Shown here: positions 1 to 8,093 of the stretch, in pieces | How the letters are laid out: each line of letters opens with the position of its first letter | Numbering within the stretch: the stretch's first letter is position 1 | Source: Sphingorhabdus_B arenilitoris | Lineage (GTDB): Bacteria; Pseudomonadota; Alphaproteobacteria; Sphingomonadales; Sphingomonadaceae | Assembly (NCBI RefSeq): GCF_042651485.1 | Contig: NZ_JBHSDH010000013.1 | Span: forward strand, 1,550,001-1,614,000 | Length of the DNA stretch: 64,000 bases | Reading direction: 5' to 3' | Translations under genes and position numbers: made by a program | The notes under the pieces: generated by a model | What the model saw: only the letters and a program-made list of their open reading frames with translations | Told to the model about the DNA's origin: nothing | The model's database searches: none

Positions 1-642
1 AAGCGCGATTTCGTAATTTTCCATGGACAGTGCATCATGAATGGGCGTGAAACCAAAAGCGTCGCTGGCATTCACGTCCGCGCCATGCCGCAATAAGGTC
101 ATCACCCCGCCTTTCGCGTCAAAAGCAAACAGCTCCTTCATGATGTTTTTGCCGTCCAATTTGGCGGCATCGCTACTCGCACCCGCTTGGAGCAGAATTT
201 CCGCCATCACCGGGCTATCGGCCAATAAGGCAAGGGTGAGTGCCTCCCCTTTTTGCACGCCGTTCGGCTCTGCCCCTTTGCTGAGCAGCAAGCCGAGCAT
301 ATCGGCGTTGCAACTGGCAACCGCAAAGGTTAGCAAATCGCCATATTGGCCCGTCGGCGGCGCGTCCATATCAGGGTCATATAGCACCTGCGTCCCCAAT
401 AATTTGGGATCATCGTCAATTAACCCTGCGGCCTTTTCCAAATCGCCTGCGAATATGGCTTCGGCCAGTATTTTGCCCGATTGCCCGCTGCTTAAATGCG
501 CTGACACGCTTTGCATCGACGGGCGAATAACCGCAGGGCGGGCGGAAAAGCATAAATTATCCTGAGCCAAGTCACATCCTCCGAGCAGCAGAGACGCCAT
601 CGCCCCCAAAAGAGCCGCTTTTACCCGGCGTCCCTGCGCCAT
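1..642 (-). CDS. Ankyrin-repeat lipoprotein (3' end beyond window)
   Basis: Read on the minus strand, the frame gives an N-terminal lipoprotein signal (MAQGRRVKAALLGAM, then a LLLGGC lipobox), so Cys23 should be lipidated. The residue after the Cys is Asp, which in the E. coli Lol rule keeps lipoproteins in the inner membrane. Downstream come ankyrin-type units such as LLRHGADVNASDAFGFTPIH, and the gene runs off the left edge, so its length is unknown. Alternative ATG starts lie at 678 and 705; 642 gives the most normal signal peptide. It lies 109 bases downstream of, and on the same strand as, the lipase gene. Ankyrin-repeat envelope proteins act as partners or immunity proteins of lipases in other secretion systems, so a partnership is possible but inferred. 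Confidence 0.75.
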   Translation of the reverse strand, partial: MAQGRRVKAALLGAMASLLLGGCDLAQDNLCFSARPAVIRPSMQSVSAHLSSGQSGKILAEAIFAGDLEKAAGLIDDDPKLLGTQVLYDPDMDAPPTGQYGDLLTFAVASCNADMLGLLLSKGAEPNGVQKGEALTLALLADSPVMAEILLQAGASSDAAKLDGKNIMKELFAFDAKGGVMTLLRHGADVNASDAFGFTPIHDALSMENYEIAL

Positions 643-751
643 CCGCAGCAGAGTGTGAGAATATAGGCGGCTTTGCATATGCTTATCCCATCGGTGATAA
701 CGCATGAAAGAATAGCTGGCAATCGCTTGCCTGCAACCCGCCATTACAGCT

Positions 752-1696
752 TCAAACGCTGCTGATGACCCATGCTATCCCGTGGCGCGCGGCGGGATTA
801 TCCTGATACCATTTCACGCCTTCGGGCCGCACGGCGTCAATGCCGATGCGTCTGCCATAGGCTTCGGGCGCGTCCAACACCGCCGCCCCCAACAAACCGC
901 CCAGCACGCCGCCGATAAACCGGTCCCCCCCATCTTGGATTAGCGACAATATCTCACCGCGCACATAATAGGCATCCACTGCACCGGCTTGCTCTACGCC
1001 CGCCGCCATGCGCATTTGTTCGGCAGTTTTAATCGTTTTGGCGCTTAACCCCGATGCGTTGAAAGTGACCGCAGGGATGCCGCCCGATATAGCCGCAGCC
1101 GAAGCCAATCCACCGCCCAGCGAATGGCCAGTGAATGTCACATTGCCATTGCCATAAAGCGCGATCTTCTGACCAATTTCCAATGCTTTGCGGTAATTAT
1201 CGGTGGAAAGACCAACGCTTTGCTGGAAATTTGATCGCCAATCGCTCGCGCTTTGCGAACCGCGGAACGAAACCACATATTGCGTATCGGCGCCAGTGCC
1301 AGTCACATAAACCCGCGCCTTAAATGCGCTTTGCGTCGATGATAAATCCTGCGGGTTGAGACCCAGAGCGCCTAAATCACCCGGCGTTGCCGCGCGGTAT
1401 CCCGATGGCGGATTGGCCCGGTCCCGATATACATCCTGCGCCAATAATGCGAGGTCGCGCGGCTGCGGTCCAGCCGCAGGGGCGTTGGACGATTGCAGCG
1501 CGGATATGCCCGCCGTCGCCAATTTTACCGCCGCAGAGGGCAGCGCATAGGCGGCAATCTCGCGGGAAGGAATGGCCAATATCGCATCGGCAATAATATC
1601 GCGCGGCACCAGCGGCATATGCCGCAATGCTTCGGTTAAAACCCGCCCTGTTATTGACCCAGACAGGCCGGAAGCCTGCCCTACTGCCCATGTCAT
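752..1696 (-). CDS. Class 3 lipase-like protein, candidate T3SS effector
   Basis: A 314-residue alpha/beta hydrolase. The lipase nucleophile elbow GHSLGGG is at about 190-196 (Ser192), preceded by the class 3 lipase hallmark SFRGSQSASDW at about 143-153. His305 near the C terminus (NPAARHG) is a candidate catalytic His. The N terminus is not a Sec signal peptide: about 75 residues of Ala/Ser/Gly-rich sequence precede the catalytic domain, as expected for a protein that stays in the cytosol or leaves by a signal-peptide-independent route. It is the leftward gene next to the injectisome cluster and is followed by an ankyrin lipoprotein. Lipase activity is well supported by motif; being a secreted effector is inference from location. 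A housekeeping esterase of the Mbeg1/DUF2974 type is the alternative. Confidence 0.75.
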   Translation of the reverse strand: MTWAVGQASGLSGSITGRVLTEALRHMPLVPRDIIADAILAIPSREIAAYALPSAAVKLATAGISALQSSNAPAAGPQPRDLALLAQDVYRDRANPPSGYRAATPGDLGALGLNPQDLSSTQSAFKARVYVTGTGADTQYVVSFRGSQSASDWRSNFQQSVGLSTDNYRKALEIGQKIALYGNGNVTFTGHSLGGGLASAAAISGGIPAVTFNASGLSAKTIKTAEQMRMAAGVEQAGAVDAYYVRGEILSLIQDGGDRFIGGVLGGLLGAAVLDAPEAYGRRIGIDAVRPEGVKWYQDNPAARHGIAWVISSV

Positions 1697-1765
1697 TGCT
1701 TCAACTCCGCCGAAAATTCTTACTTATTCTGCCAATATGACTTAAATCTGCCCCGCTGTAACTAG

Positions 1766-1833
1766 ACATAATGTTTAGGTGTTTGGACTGCGGGGCATAG
1801 GGTCAGGCTAGGGTCAGGACCTAAACATTATGT
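1766..1833. repeat. 15-base perfect inverted repeat enclosing a tandem repeat
   Basis: ACATAATGTTTAGGT (1766-1780) is matched exactly by its reverse complement at 1819-1833, with 38 bases between. The spacer ends with two near-identical 11-base units, TAGGGTCAGGC (1798-1808) and TAGGGTCAGGA (1809-1819). The element sits in the 246-base gap between the lipase gene and the rightward pair, at the edge of the secretion cluster. It could be a palindromic repetitive element, a small transposable remnant or a transcript-end hairpin; there is no T-run right after either arm. Confidence 0.8.
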
Positions 1834-1942
1834 GGAGATACAGGCTGTCATGAATCTGTTACACAAAGGCCAATAGGGGTATAAAATGTAGCAAACCGGC
1901 CGCCGCCAATTGGCAGCTGGGACAGAATGAAGGGGCGACATC

Positions 1943-2401
1943 GTGACCGGAATTGACGGTATAAGACGCAAAATCATTTCCAATGTCGGCGCGGCAGGAA
2001 AAGGTGCGAGCGCAAATAATGTTGCGGCACAGGAAATGTCGGGGATTGCAGGCCGTATTGGCGCTGCTCTGTCAGACGCATTTAACCTTGTCGATGGGGA
2101 CGGCAATGGCGGCTTTGGCGACAGTACGGACCCCTATGAAATTGAAACCATATGCGATGACTTGCAAAAAACATATCCGGGCAGCGCCGCCGATCGCGGG
2201 CGGCTGACCCGTAGTTTGCATGATTTTGCCATTGAAGGAGCGGCGCTATTTGCGGCCCGGCCCGAAGCGCGGGCCTTAAGCCACATTCAAAAAGCGATTG
2301 AGGCCGCCGAAAAAGCGCCCGATGTGGGCGATGCGTCGCTGCGCACTATCGCTGATGCCGTTGACCGCGCAACCAGCTTAATTCGGAGGCAAGTGGTATG
2401 A
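1943..2401 (+). CDS. Unknown T3SS-linked protein with EF-hand-like loop
   Basis: A 152-residue protein I do not recognise. It starts at a GTG seven bases after a good AAGGGG ribosome site. There is no signal peptide and no membrane segment. At about residues 52-64 it contains DGDGNGGFGDSTD, which has the Asp/Asp/Asn/Gly spacing of an EF-hand calcium loop, although position 12 is Thr instead of Glu or Asp. The rest looks helical, with amphipathic stretches in the C-terminal half (ALSHIQKAIEAAEKAP). Its stop overlaps the start of the next gene by four bases (ATGA), so the two are translationally coupled. By place and size it could be a chaperone, a secreted protein or a regulator of the adjacent secretion system; no function is assigned. 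Confidence 0.7.
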   Translation: MTGIDGIRRKIISNVGAAGKGASANNVAAQEMSGIAGRIGAALSDAFNLVDGDGNGGFGDSTDPYEIETICDDLQKTYPGSAADRGRLTRSLHDFAIEGAALFAARPEARALSHIQKAIEAAEKAPDVGDASLRTIADAVDRATSLIRRQVV

Positions 2402-3252
2402 TGACCATCACTCCATCATTGCACCCCGGATTGCCTGCAATGAACGCGGGCGGTTTAGCAGGTGATTTTCAACCAGTTCAAAAACTCGGTTCCAGCCGCA
2501 ATGAAATTGGCTTTACCCAAACGTCCCCCGGACTGCTGGAGGCGCGGCTGGAGCGGGATTATCAATTGACGCTCGATCAAATGGGCGCATCGGTTAAACT
2601 GGAAAATCAAAAGCTGGGCACGGCCATTACCATTTTTGCGCAAGATGCGGCCATCATGCCAGAGAGCGGAGACAAGCTGAATTTCGTTGGAAAAACCAGT
2701 CTCGCTTTTGGCAATGACAGCAAAATAACATTGATCACGGACTATAAGCCGGGGCAAACCGATCCGGTCAAAATCAGCGACATCATCATATCGTCGGAAC
2801 ATAAAGGCAGCGTCATTTCAGGGCTTGGCAAACCCGGCGTGCCATTGACAATCGACAGCGGCAAATCGGGTTATCACTTGGATGAAATCCATAAAGATGG
2901 CTTGCTGTTGGTCGAAAAACGCGATGGCGACTATAAGCATGAAAATGGCGCAGTTCTGGATCAGAAATTGCTTGATAAAACGATGGAAGGCGGGCGGTTT
3001 GGGCCGCAAACCGATAAGCAAAGCGGGCAGGAATTTTTGCAAAAAATCGTCGCCATCATGGTCCGCAATTTATCCATCATGTCGGTATCAATGGCTTATT
3101 CGAGGATAAATGACCTGCAACGGGATGATACAGCGCGCGATGCGAATAAATCGGCTGACCGGTCTTCCGAAGAACGTAAGGCCAGCGAACGGCGGCTGCT
3201 ATTATTGCAGGAGCAAACTATATCGCCGGAAATAGCCGGTATAGCCGATTAG
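2398..3252 (+). CDS. DUF1521-like protein, candidate T3SS substrate
   Basis: A 284-residue protein without signal peptide. The central part (about 75-185) has a beta-rich pattern, with FVGKTSLAFGNDSKITLITD followed by ISDIIISS and YHLDEIHKDGLLLVE. This resembles my recollection of the DUF1521 domain found in the Bradyrhizobium type III substrates NopE1/NopE2, where it cleaves itself in the presence of calcium at a Gly-Asp/Pro-His site. That GDPH site is not visible here; the corresponding stretch reads TAITIFAQDAAI. The last 70 residues are helical and charged. The stop is three bases from the convergent sctP stop. The domain call is by eye and moderate; effector, translocon-associated or extracellular roles are all possible. 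Confidence 0.6.
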   Translation: MMTITPSLHPGLPAMNAGGLAGDFQPVQKLGSSRNEIGFTQTSPGLLEARLERDYQLTLDQMGASVKLENQKLGTAITIFAQDAAIMPESGDKLNFVGKTSLAFGNDSKITLITDYKPGQTDPVKISDIIISSEHKGSVISGLGKPGVPLTIDSGKSGYHLDEIHKDGLLLVEKRDGDYKHENGAVLDQKLLDKTMEGGRFGPQTDKQSGQEFLQKIVAIMVRNLSIMSVSMAYSRINDLQRDDTARDANKSADRSSEERKASERRLLLLQEQTISPEIAGIAD

Positions 3253-3255
3253 GCT

Positions 3256-3900
3256 TTATGCCTGCCCCTTGGCGGGGTGGCCGGGCAGTTTCCCCGGCTG
3301 CATTTGTGCAAATTCCACCGACGCGATGCGCAGCTTTTTCTGTTTCAACCGGTGCGCCAAATCCGCTGCGACGCGGTTCATGATTGTGGCTGGCAATTGC
3401 CCCTGTCCGTGCAATTGAATGGCCAAGCGGCCTGCGCCATCACGTGCTAGGATAACTGATTCCACGGACATAGCGCCCATGGGAAGCTGCAACTGAAACT
3501 GCGCATTCAGCCCGCGGCCAGCCAGCTCTTGGATGGCAGCGGCCATTTTTTCCAAATGCGCGGGTAAAGGCTCACCGCCCGGCTGTGCTTGCTGCGCCGT
3601 TGCCACCGAAAGATCTGCGGCGGCGCTGCGCACCGGCATCGCGGCATCGGCGCGTTCGCCGCCTGCCTCCCGCTCGTCCTTCAACCGGCCGCCTTGCGGA
3701 TGCTGCATTATTTTCTTCGCATCCTCTTTGGCGTCGGGATTTTTCTTATCATCCATTTTGCCCGCTTGCCGGTCGAGGCTTTTCTTGAACAGATTTTGGC
3801 GTTCCTGCGTTGCGGCGGGCGCATTGCGGTTGCTTGGCGGGGCGGCGATGCCGCCTTGCGTTACCGGGGCGGGGTTATTTTTATTATTGCCTGAAATCAT
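3256..3900 (-). CDS. sctP: SctP-like needle-length/substrate-switch protein
   Basis: A 214-residue protein at the end of the leftward operon, overlapping sctO by four bases. The first 110 residues are low-complexity, rich in Asn, Gln, Lys, Ala and Pro, as in the poorly conserved ruler region of SctP/YscP/HpaP/FliK proteins. The C-terminal 100 residues form a compact domain (LNAQFQLQLPMGAMSVESVI, then MNRVAADLAHRLKQKKLRI) that fits the substrate-specificity-switch domain in position and pattern. SctP proteins are themselves secreted, set needle length and switch export from early to late substrates by contacting SctU. The assignment leans on gene order (N-O-P) and composition, because sequence conservation in this family is very low. 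Confidence 0.65.
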   Translation of the reverse strand: MISGNNKNNPAPVTQGGIAAPPSNRNAPAATQERQNLFKKSLDRQAGKMDDKKNPDAKEDAKKIMQHPQGGRLKDEREAGGERADAAMPVRSAAADLSVATAQQAQPGGEPLPAHLEKMAAAIQELAGRGLNAQFQLQLPMGAMSVESVILARDGAGRLAIQLHGQGQLPATIMNRVAADLAHRLKQKKLRIASVEFAQMQPGKLPGHPAKGQA

Positions 3901-4394
3901 CTGAATGCTCCTGCAATTTTTTGCGCTGCGCCGATCGCTTCTGGCTGCTGTTTTATTTTATGCATATCGTCTGCCGCCGCTTCATCCTGGCGTTCCTGTT
4001 GGCGGCGCAGCAGCTGTTTATGCTCGCGCTGCAGGGCCTCTATCCGGGCTTCGGATGCTTTCACCATGCGCCGCCGTTGCTGCAATTCTATTTCCGCTTC
4101 GGCCAATATCTCACGTGCCTCGGCCTCTTTTTCCAATGCCTGATCAAGCTGTTTTTCCGTCTCGCCCGCCCAAATCCGCAGATGTTCGGACTGCGGCTCA
4201 CCGCGCATTTCCTCTTTTGCATGCAATAGGCGCGCGCGGGAATCATGCACCGCCGCCGCCGCGCTTTCCAACCCATGCCGCGCGGCGCCATGGGCTTGCA
4301 ATGCGCGGGACAATAGCTGCTCTGCTTTCATCAGGCGTGCGGCGGTGACTTTTCGGGCCTGCGCCACGCGGTCTATCCGGTCATTGGAAGTCAT
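3897..4394 (-). CDS. sctO: T3SS stalk protein SctO (YscO/FliJ-like)
   Basis: A 165-residue, almost entirely alpha-helical protein with two long charged coiled-coil stretches (about 15-75 and 80-145) and no hydrophobic segment. It lies directly downstream of the ATPase gene and overlaps both neighbours by ATGA. SctO/FliJ proteins form the central stalk inside the SctN hexamer and link ATP hydrolysis to the export gate. Sequence conservation is weak in this family, so identification rests on coiled-coil character, length (family about 150-165 residues) and the N-O-P order. Confidence 0.75.
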   Translation of the reverse strand: MTSNDRIDRVAQARKVTAARLMKAEQLLSRALQAHGAARHGLESAAAAVHDSRARLLHAKEEMRGEPQSEHLRIWAGETEKQLDQALEKEAEAREILAEAEIELQQRRRMVKASEARIEALQREHKQLLRRQQERQDEAAADDMHKIKQQPEAIGAAQKIAGAFR

Positions 4395-5707
4395 AATCCG
4401 TCATCGCCAAATGCCCGCAGCCGCGCAATGGATTGTGCCATGCTGCTGATCTCGCCCGATTCCTGCCTTAAATACGCGTCCATCGCCTCCCGGTTGTCTA
4501 TGGCCCGGTCCGCCATATGGTCACGCCCGGGTTCATAGTCGCCCATTTGGATCAGCAATTCGGTATCGCGCAGCTTTTGCTGCATCGCGCGGACCAAGGC
4601 AGCCGATTTTTGCTGTTCGGGCGACGCCAGCCGCGTGAAGAGCCGCGACAGGCTGTCCAAAATATCTATGGCGGGATAATGGCCCCGCGCGGCCAATTGG
4701 CGCGACAAGGTGATATGGCCATCGAGTAAAGAGCGGACCTCCTCACCAATCGGATCGCCATCTTCCTCCTCCAACAAGACGGTATATATGCCGGTGATCG
4801 ACCCTTTGGCAGCAACGCCGGCTCGTTCGAATAGGCGCGGCAGGTCGGCAAAGACAGAGGGCGGAAAGCCGCGCCGGACCGCTGGTTCTCCCGCCGACAG
4901 GCCGACCTCGCGCAAGGCCCGGGCATAACGCGTGACGCTGTCCATCAACAGCAGGACATTTTTTCCTTGGTCGCGCATGCCCTCGGCAATGCTGGTGGCA
5001 ACGCGCGCCGCGCGCACACGCTCCATCGCCGGACGGTCCGAAGTCGCCGCGATAATGACCGAGCGCGAAAGCCCTTCTTCCCCCAGCACATCTTCGATAA
5101 ATTCTCGCACTTCGCGCCCGCGTTCCCCGACCAGTGCGATGACGATGGCATCGGCCTTTGCCTGACGGGCGAGCAAACCCATCAGCGTTGATTTACCGCA
5201 GCCCGCGCTGGCGAACACCCCGATGCGTTGCCCGGTGCCGATGGTCATTAAGCCATCAATGGTGCGAATACCGCTTTCCATTGGCTGCGATATTGGCGCC
5301 CGGTCGAGCGGATTGGGCGCCTCTCCATTTAACGGGCGCAGATGGTCCTGTGCGACCGGTCCAAGCCCGTCAATAGGCTGCATCCGGGCATCAAAGACCC
5401 GGCCAAGCAGATCATCACCGCACGGAATTTCCGCTCGGCCGCTGCGCAGGACCACCTCGCTATCAGGGGCGATACCGCGCAATTCGCCGAGCGGGGTCAG
5501 GATAATATCCTCGCCGTGCAGCCCGATAATCTCCGCCCATAACAAATGTTCACCCGATGGGCTGACAATCCGGCAGCTGTCACCGATACGGCCCGAAATG
5601 CCCCTGACCGTCAATGTGGTGCCGAGCGCCGATACAATCCGCCCGCGTTGTTCAAATAATGGCTCGCCGTGGAGCGCAGCGACAAGGTTGCTGCCGGAAG
5701 GGGTCAT
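4391..5707 (-). CDS. sctN: T3SS export ATPase SctN
   Basis: The F1-type hexameric ATPase that detaches chaperones and unfolds substrates at the base of the injectisome. Motifs: P-loop FASAGCGKSTL at about 165-175, ALVGERGREVREFIED just after it, the Walker B region NVLLLMDSVTRYA, and the GSITGIYTVLLEEEDGDPI stretch typical of type III ATPases. The frame is open 37 codons further upstream, but the ATG at 5707 overlaps the sctL stop (ATGA) and follows a very strong GGAGGAGGA. That gives 438 residues, the normal family length. FliI would be the flagellar counterpart; the secretin and lipoprotein genes in the same operon favour the injectisome version. Confidence 0.96.
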   Translation of the reverse strand: MTPSGSNLVAALHGEPLFEQRGRIVSALGTTLTVRGISGRIGDSCRIVSPSGEHLLWAEIIGLHGEDIILTPLGELRGIAPDSEVVLRSGRAEIPCGDDLLGRVFDARMQPIDGLGPVAQDHLRPLNGEAPNPLDRAPISQPMESGIRTIDGLMTIGTGQRIGVFASAGCGKSTLMGLLARQAKADAIVIALVGERGREVREFIEDVLGEEGLSRSVIIAATSDRPAMERVRAARVATSIAEGMRDQGKNVLLLMDSVTRYARALREVGLSAGEPAVRRGFPPSVFADLPRLFERAGVAAKGSITGIYTVLLEEEDGDPIGEEVRSLLDGHITLSRQLAARGHYPAIDILDSLSRLFTRLASPEQQKSAALVRAMQQKLRDTELLIQMGDYEPGRDHMADRAIDNREAMDAYLRQESGEISSMAQSIARLRAFGDDGL

Positions 5708-6318
5708 TCCTCCTCCTCCGCCATCGGGGCCGCCGCGATGCCCCATTTTTCCGCTATGGCCGACAATTGCACCGACAAATCGGCAACGATTGTCCGTTTT
5801 CCATCCAGCAAGCGGCAATCTGTATCACCAAACGCCGGATCGGCGATAATGCTAACGCTGCTCGGCATATCTAATTTGCCAGAGAGATATTCGGCGTTGG
5901 CCGGGCTGACGCATAAGCTGATCGGTCCATCGCTGCCGTAACTGCGCAGCAATTTGGCTGCAATATGCTCCGTCACCACTGGTTTGGGCAGGTCGTCAAT
6001 GATACTCTGCGCCGCCGCCAAGGCTGCCTGTGCGACCGAGGCCGACAACCGGGTTTCGATCGCCGCAATTTGCCGCGCAAAATCTTCGGCATTTTGGGCG
6101 AGACCGTCTGTCAGCATGGCCCGCGCCTCTGCCAGTGCTGCATCATAGGCATTTTGCCGCGCCTGCTCTAATAACGATTGCTGCTCCGCCACCATGTCGC
6201 GGACCTGCGCCAGCAGCTGCGCCGCATCGTCAAAATGCTGCCGCTCTGTCGCTTTCAATATGCCATTGCCGGTCCCGGCAAAGCACCCCTCGGGCAGGTC
6301 GAGGAGGAAATAGCTCAT
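5704..6318 (-). CDS. sctL: T3SS stator protein SctL (FliH/YscL-like)
   Basis: A 204-residue cytosolic protein with an N-terminal DLPEG motif, a long central coiled coil (about 28-110, rich in Ala, Gln, Glu), and a C-terminal globular part with DPAFGDTDCRL, typical of the HrpE/YscL/FliH family. It tethers and regulates the SctN ATPase and links it to SctQ in the sorting platform. It overlaps the upstream sctK stop and the downstream sctN start by four bases each. Length is normal for the family (about 200-220). Confidence 0.88.
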   Translation of the reverse strand: MSYFLLDLPEGCFAGTGNGILKATERQHFDDAAQLLAQVRDMVAEQQSLLEQARQNAYDAALAEARAMLTDGLAQNAEDFARQIAAIETRLSASVAQAALAAAQSIIDDLPKPVVTEHIAAKLLRSYGSDGPISLCVSPANAEYLSGKLDMPSSVSIIADPAFGDTDCRLLDGKRTIVADLSVQLSAIAEKWGIAAAPMAEEEE

Positions 6319-6875
6319 ACCGGCGCACCTTCCATCGCATCTTGTTCGCGGCGGCGCTGCACCAATGGCGCGGCAATAGCGGCGAGCCGCGCGGCCGGGA
6401 CATTCCCGGCGGCCCCTGCAAATTGTCCAGCGGCCATGGGCGGCAACCCAGCGGCCAATAATTTCCGTCCCAAATGAACCAGCATATCGGGGCGCGGCAA
6501 AAGATGGCTGAGCGGACTTTGATCCTCCTCATCCAGTTCCAGATCGCACAAGCTTTCAAACAGGTCATCACCCATAATTTCGGCAAAAGACGTGAGCCTT
6601 GGCCCAGAAATTTCCAGATCAATGGCGCTGCGGCAGGATAAAATGGCAACAGCCTGCGCCAGTTTGTCCTGCGCCTCTTTTGGCCAGCCGATCCATGCCG
6701 GCATTATGCGCAATAATTCCAGCCGGTCGTCATTGGCATTATCCGCCTTTTGAAACCGGCTGCTCCGCAATTTGCCGGTTTCAATACCGGCCACTTGCAA
6801 TCGGCGCGCAAAATTAGCGCTGCGTTCGCTCCTGTACTGCGATGGTGCAGGGTCAAGAGCGTCCGCCGCCGTCAT
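6315..6875 (-). CDS. sctK: SctK-like sorting-platform protein
   Basis: A 186-residue soluble protein between sctJ and sctL, the usual place of sctK (YscK/HrpB4). SctK bridges the inner-membrane ring protein SctD and SctQ in the cytosolic sorting platform. The sequence shows few conserved signatures: a middle stretch RIMPAWIGWPKEAQDKLA and a helical C terminus ending in Arg-rich RRREQD. It overlaps both neighbours by four bases. SctK proteins are poorly conserved and shorter ones are common; the call is mainly positional. Confidence 0.65.
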   Translation of the reverse strand: MTAADALDPAPSQYRSERSANFARRLQVAGIETGKLRSSRFQKADNANDDRLELLRIMPAWIGWPKEAQDKLAQAVAILSCRSAIDLEISGPRLTSFAEIMGDDLFESLCDLELDEEDQSPLSHLLPRPDMLVHLGRKLLAAGLPPMAAGQFAGAAGNVPAARLAAIAAPLVQRRREQDAMEGAPV

Positions 6876-7666
6876 TCCGCCGGATTCCCGTCCATAGGAG
6901 CAGGAACCTTGCTATTGCTCTTTTTCCGCCGCGCCGACCATGCCTTCAGCGCCAGACCAAGCAGAGCCAGAGCAGCCAGAATGGCAAATATGCGCAAGAG
7001 GGAACCGCCATTTGCGCCATCTGCCTTTGCTGCTGCCGGCGGTCCCGATGCCGCCGCCACCATCATGACAGAGACATTATCAGGCGCCAGGCCATCCACA
7101 CCGTTGGCGACCAGTGTTTTGACCCCGCTGGTATGTTGGCGCACGTCGAAGCCGCTGCGATATTTGACAAGGACCGATGCGGTTGTCGGCTTTACCTCGC
7201 CTGTGCTTGCATTGGGTTCGGGCATCCCCAATTGCACTCTTGCGCTGACCACGCCGTCAATTTCCGTGATTGTGCGCGCGATATCATTTTGGGTGGCACA
7301 GACCAAACGGGCCTGCTGCGATAACGGTGTTTCACCGAATCCGCTGGGCTGAAATGCGGAACATAATGTATCGCTTTGCGTACGCGGCAAACCCCGCGCC
7401 TGTAGCAGAGCCACCGATTTGGCAAAGTCACCGTCGCCGACCGTAATATCCCATTTGCCTTCATCCGCAGCGGTCTTACCAGCCGACACACCATTTTCGT
7501 TCAGCACCGCAATTATCTCATTGGCGTCCTGTTCATTCAAATTAGATTGCAGCTTTTGTTCGCTACAGGCCGCCAGAAACAATATCCCCGTTAACAGCAG
7601 CATATAGAGAAGGCATTTGCGCCATAGCGGCTGCAGTCCGGCATGTGCCGGAAAATCAATGTTCAA
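6872..7666 (-). CDS. sctJ: T3SS inner-ring lipoprotein SctJ
   Basis: The inner-membrane ring lipoprotein of the injectisome basal body (YscJ/PrgK/HrcJ). A lipobox LFLAAC ends the signal at Cys34. The conserved periplasmic YscJ/FliF pattern follows (SFGETPLSQQARLV-like region, then ITEIDGVVSARVQLGMPEPN). A C-terminal membrane segment (LLRIFAILAALALLGLALKA) is followed by a basic tail. The frame is open to an ATG at 7732, but that ATG lies within the end of sctI; the TTG at 7666 sits eight bases after GGGGAG and leaves a normal signal peptide, so I chose it (264 residues). Being a lipoprotein separates it from flagellar FliF. Confidence 0.93.
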   Translation of the reverse strand: MNIDFPAHAGLQPLWRKCLLYMLLLTGILFLAACSEQKLQSNLNEQDANEIIAVLNENGVSAGKTAADEGKWDITVGDGDFAKSVALLQARGLPRTQSDTLCSAFQPSGFGETPLSQQARLVCATQNDIARTITEIDGVVSARVQLGMPEPNASTGEVKPTTASVLVKYRSGFDVRQHTSGVKTLVANGVDGLAPDNVSVMMVAAASGPPAAAKADGANGGSLLRIFAILAALALLGLALKAWSARRKKSNSKVPAPMDGNPAE

Positions 7667-7682
7667 AACGTCTGCTCCCCTT

Positions 7683-8090
7683 TTATTGCTGACGGAATAA
7701 TTGCTGCACCCCGTCCGAACTGCGGTTGGCAATGTTGGAGGTTAACTGACACTGGAACATGAACTCCTGACATTTCATGGTCAGTTGGACAATTTCTCCG
7801 GGCGTCAATTGCCCGCCACTTGCCTCGGCGGTTGCGGCATAATCCGACACCGCCTTTGCCTGCACATTCACATTATCCAATGCGGAAAACATGGTTTTCA
7901 CAGGCGCAGGCATTTCACTGCCGCCCACAGGTGCGCTTGCCTCGGCTCGCTGCATTGATTGGGTGAAACGGGCATTCATCTCCGGACTGCCGGTTTTTGC
8001 TCCAAACATTTCATCCAGATTATGGGTCCGCATTGCACCCGATGTCGAACCATTGCCAACAGCGGATACGACCATAGATTCGGCTGCCAT
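7683..8090 (-). CDS. sctI: T3SS inner rod protein SctI
   Basis: A 135-residue protein without signal peptide. Its C-terminal 45 residues follow the YscI/HrpB2/PrgJ pattern: LTPGEIVQLTMKCQEFMFQC, then a QLTSNIANRSSDGVQQLF-like helix ending in RQQ. SctI joins the basal body to the needle and is an early export substrate. The gene lies three bases downstream of the preceding small gene and 16 bases upstream of the sctJ start, the usual I-J order. Two Cys residues in the C-terminal helix are somewhat unusual. Confidence 0.85.
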   Translation of the reverse strand: MAAESMVVSAVGNGSTSGAMRTHNLDEMFGAKTGSPEMNARFTQSMQRAEASAPVGGSEMPAPVKTMFSALDNVNVQAKAVSDYAATAEASGGQLTPGEIVQLTMKCQEFMFQCQLTSNIANRSSDGVQQLFRQQ

Positions 8091-8093
8091 ATT

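Noticed and set aside
41..565. Open frame of 174 codons on the plus strand
   Set aside because: It lies opposite the ankyrin lipoprotein gene; the minus-strand frame has a lipoprotein signal and clear ankyrin motifs, while this frame shows no domain and no ribosome site.
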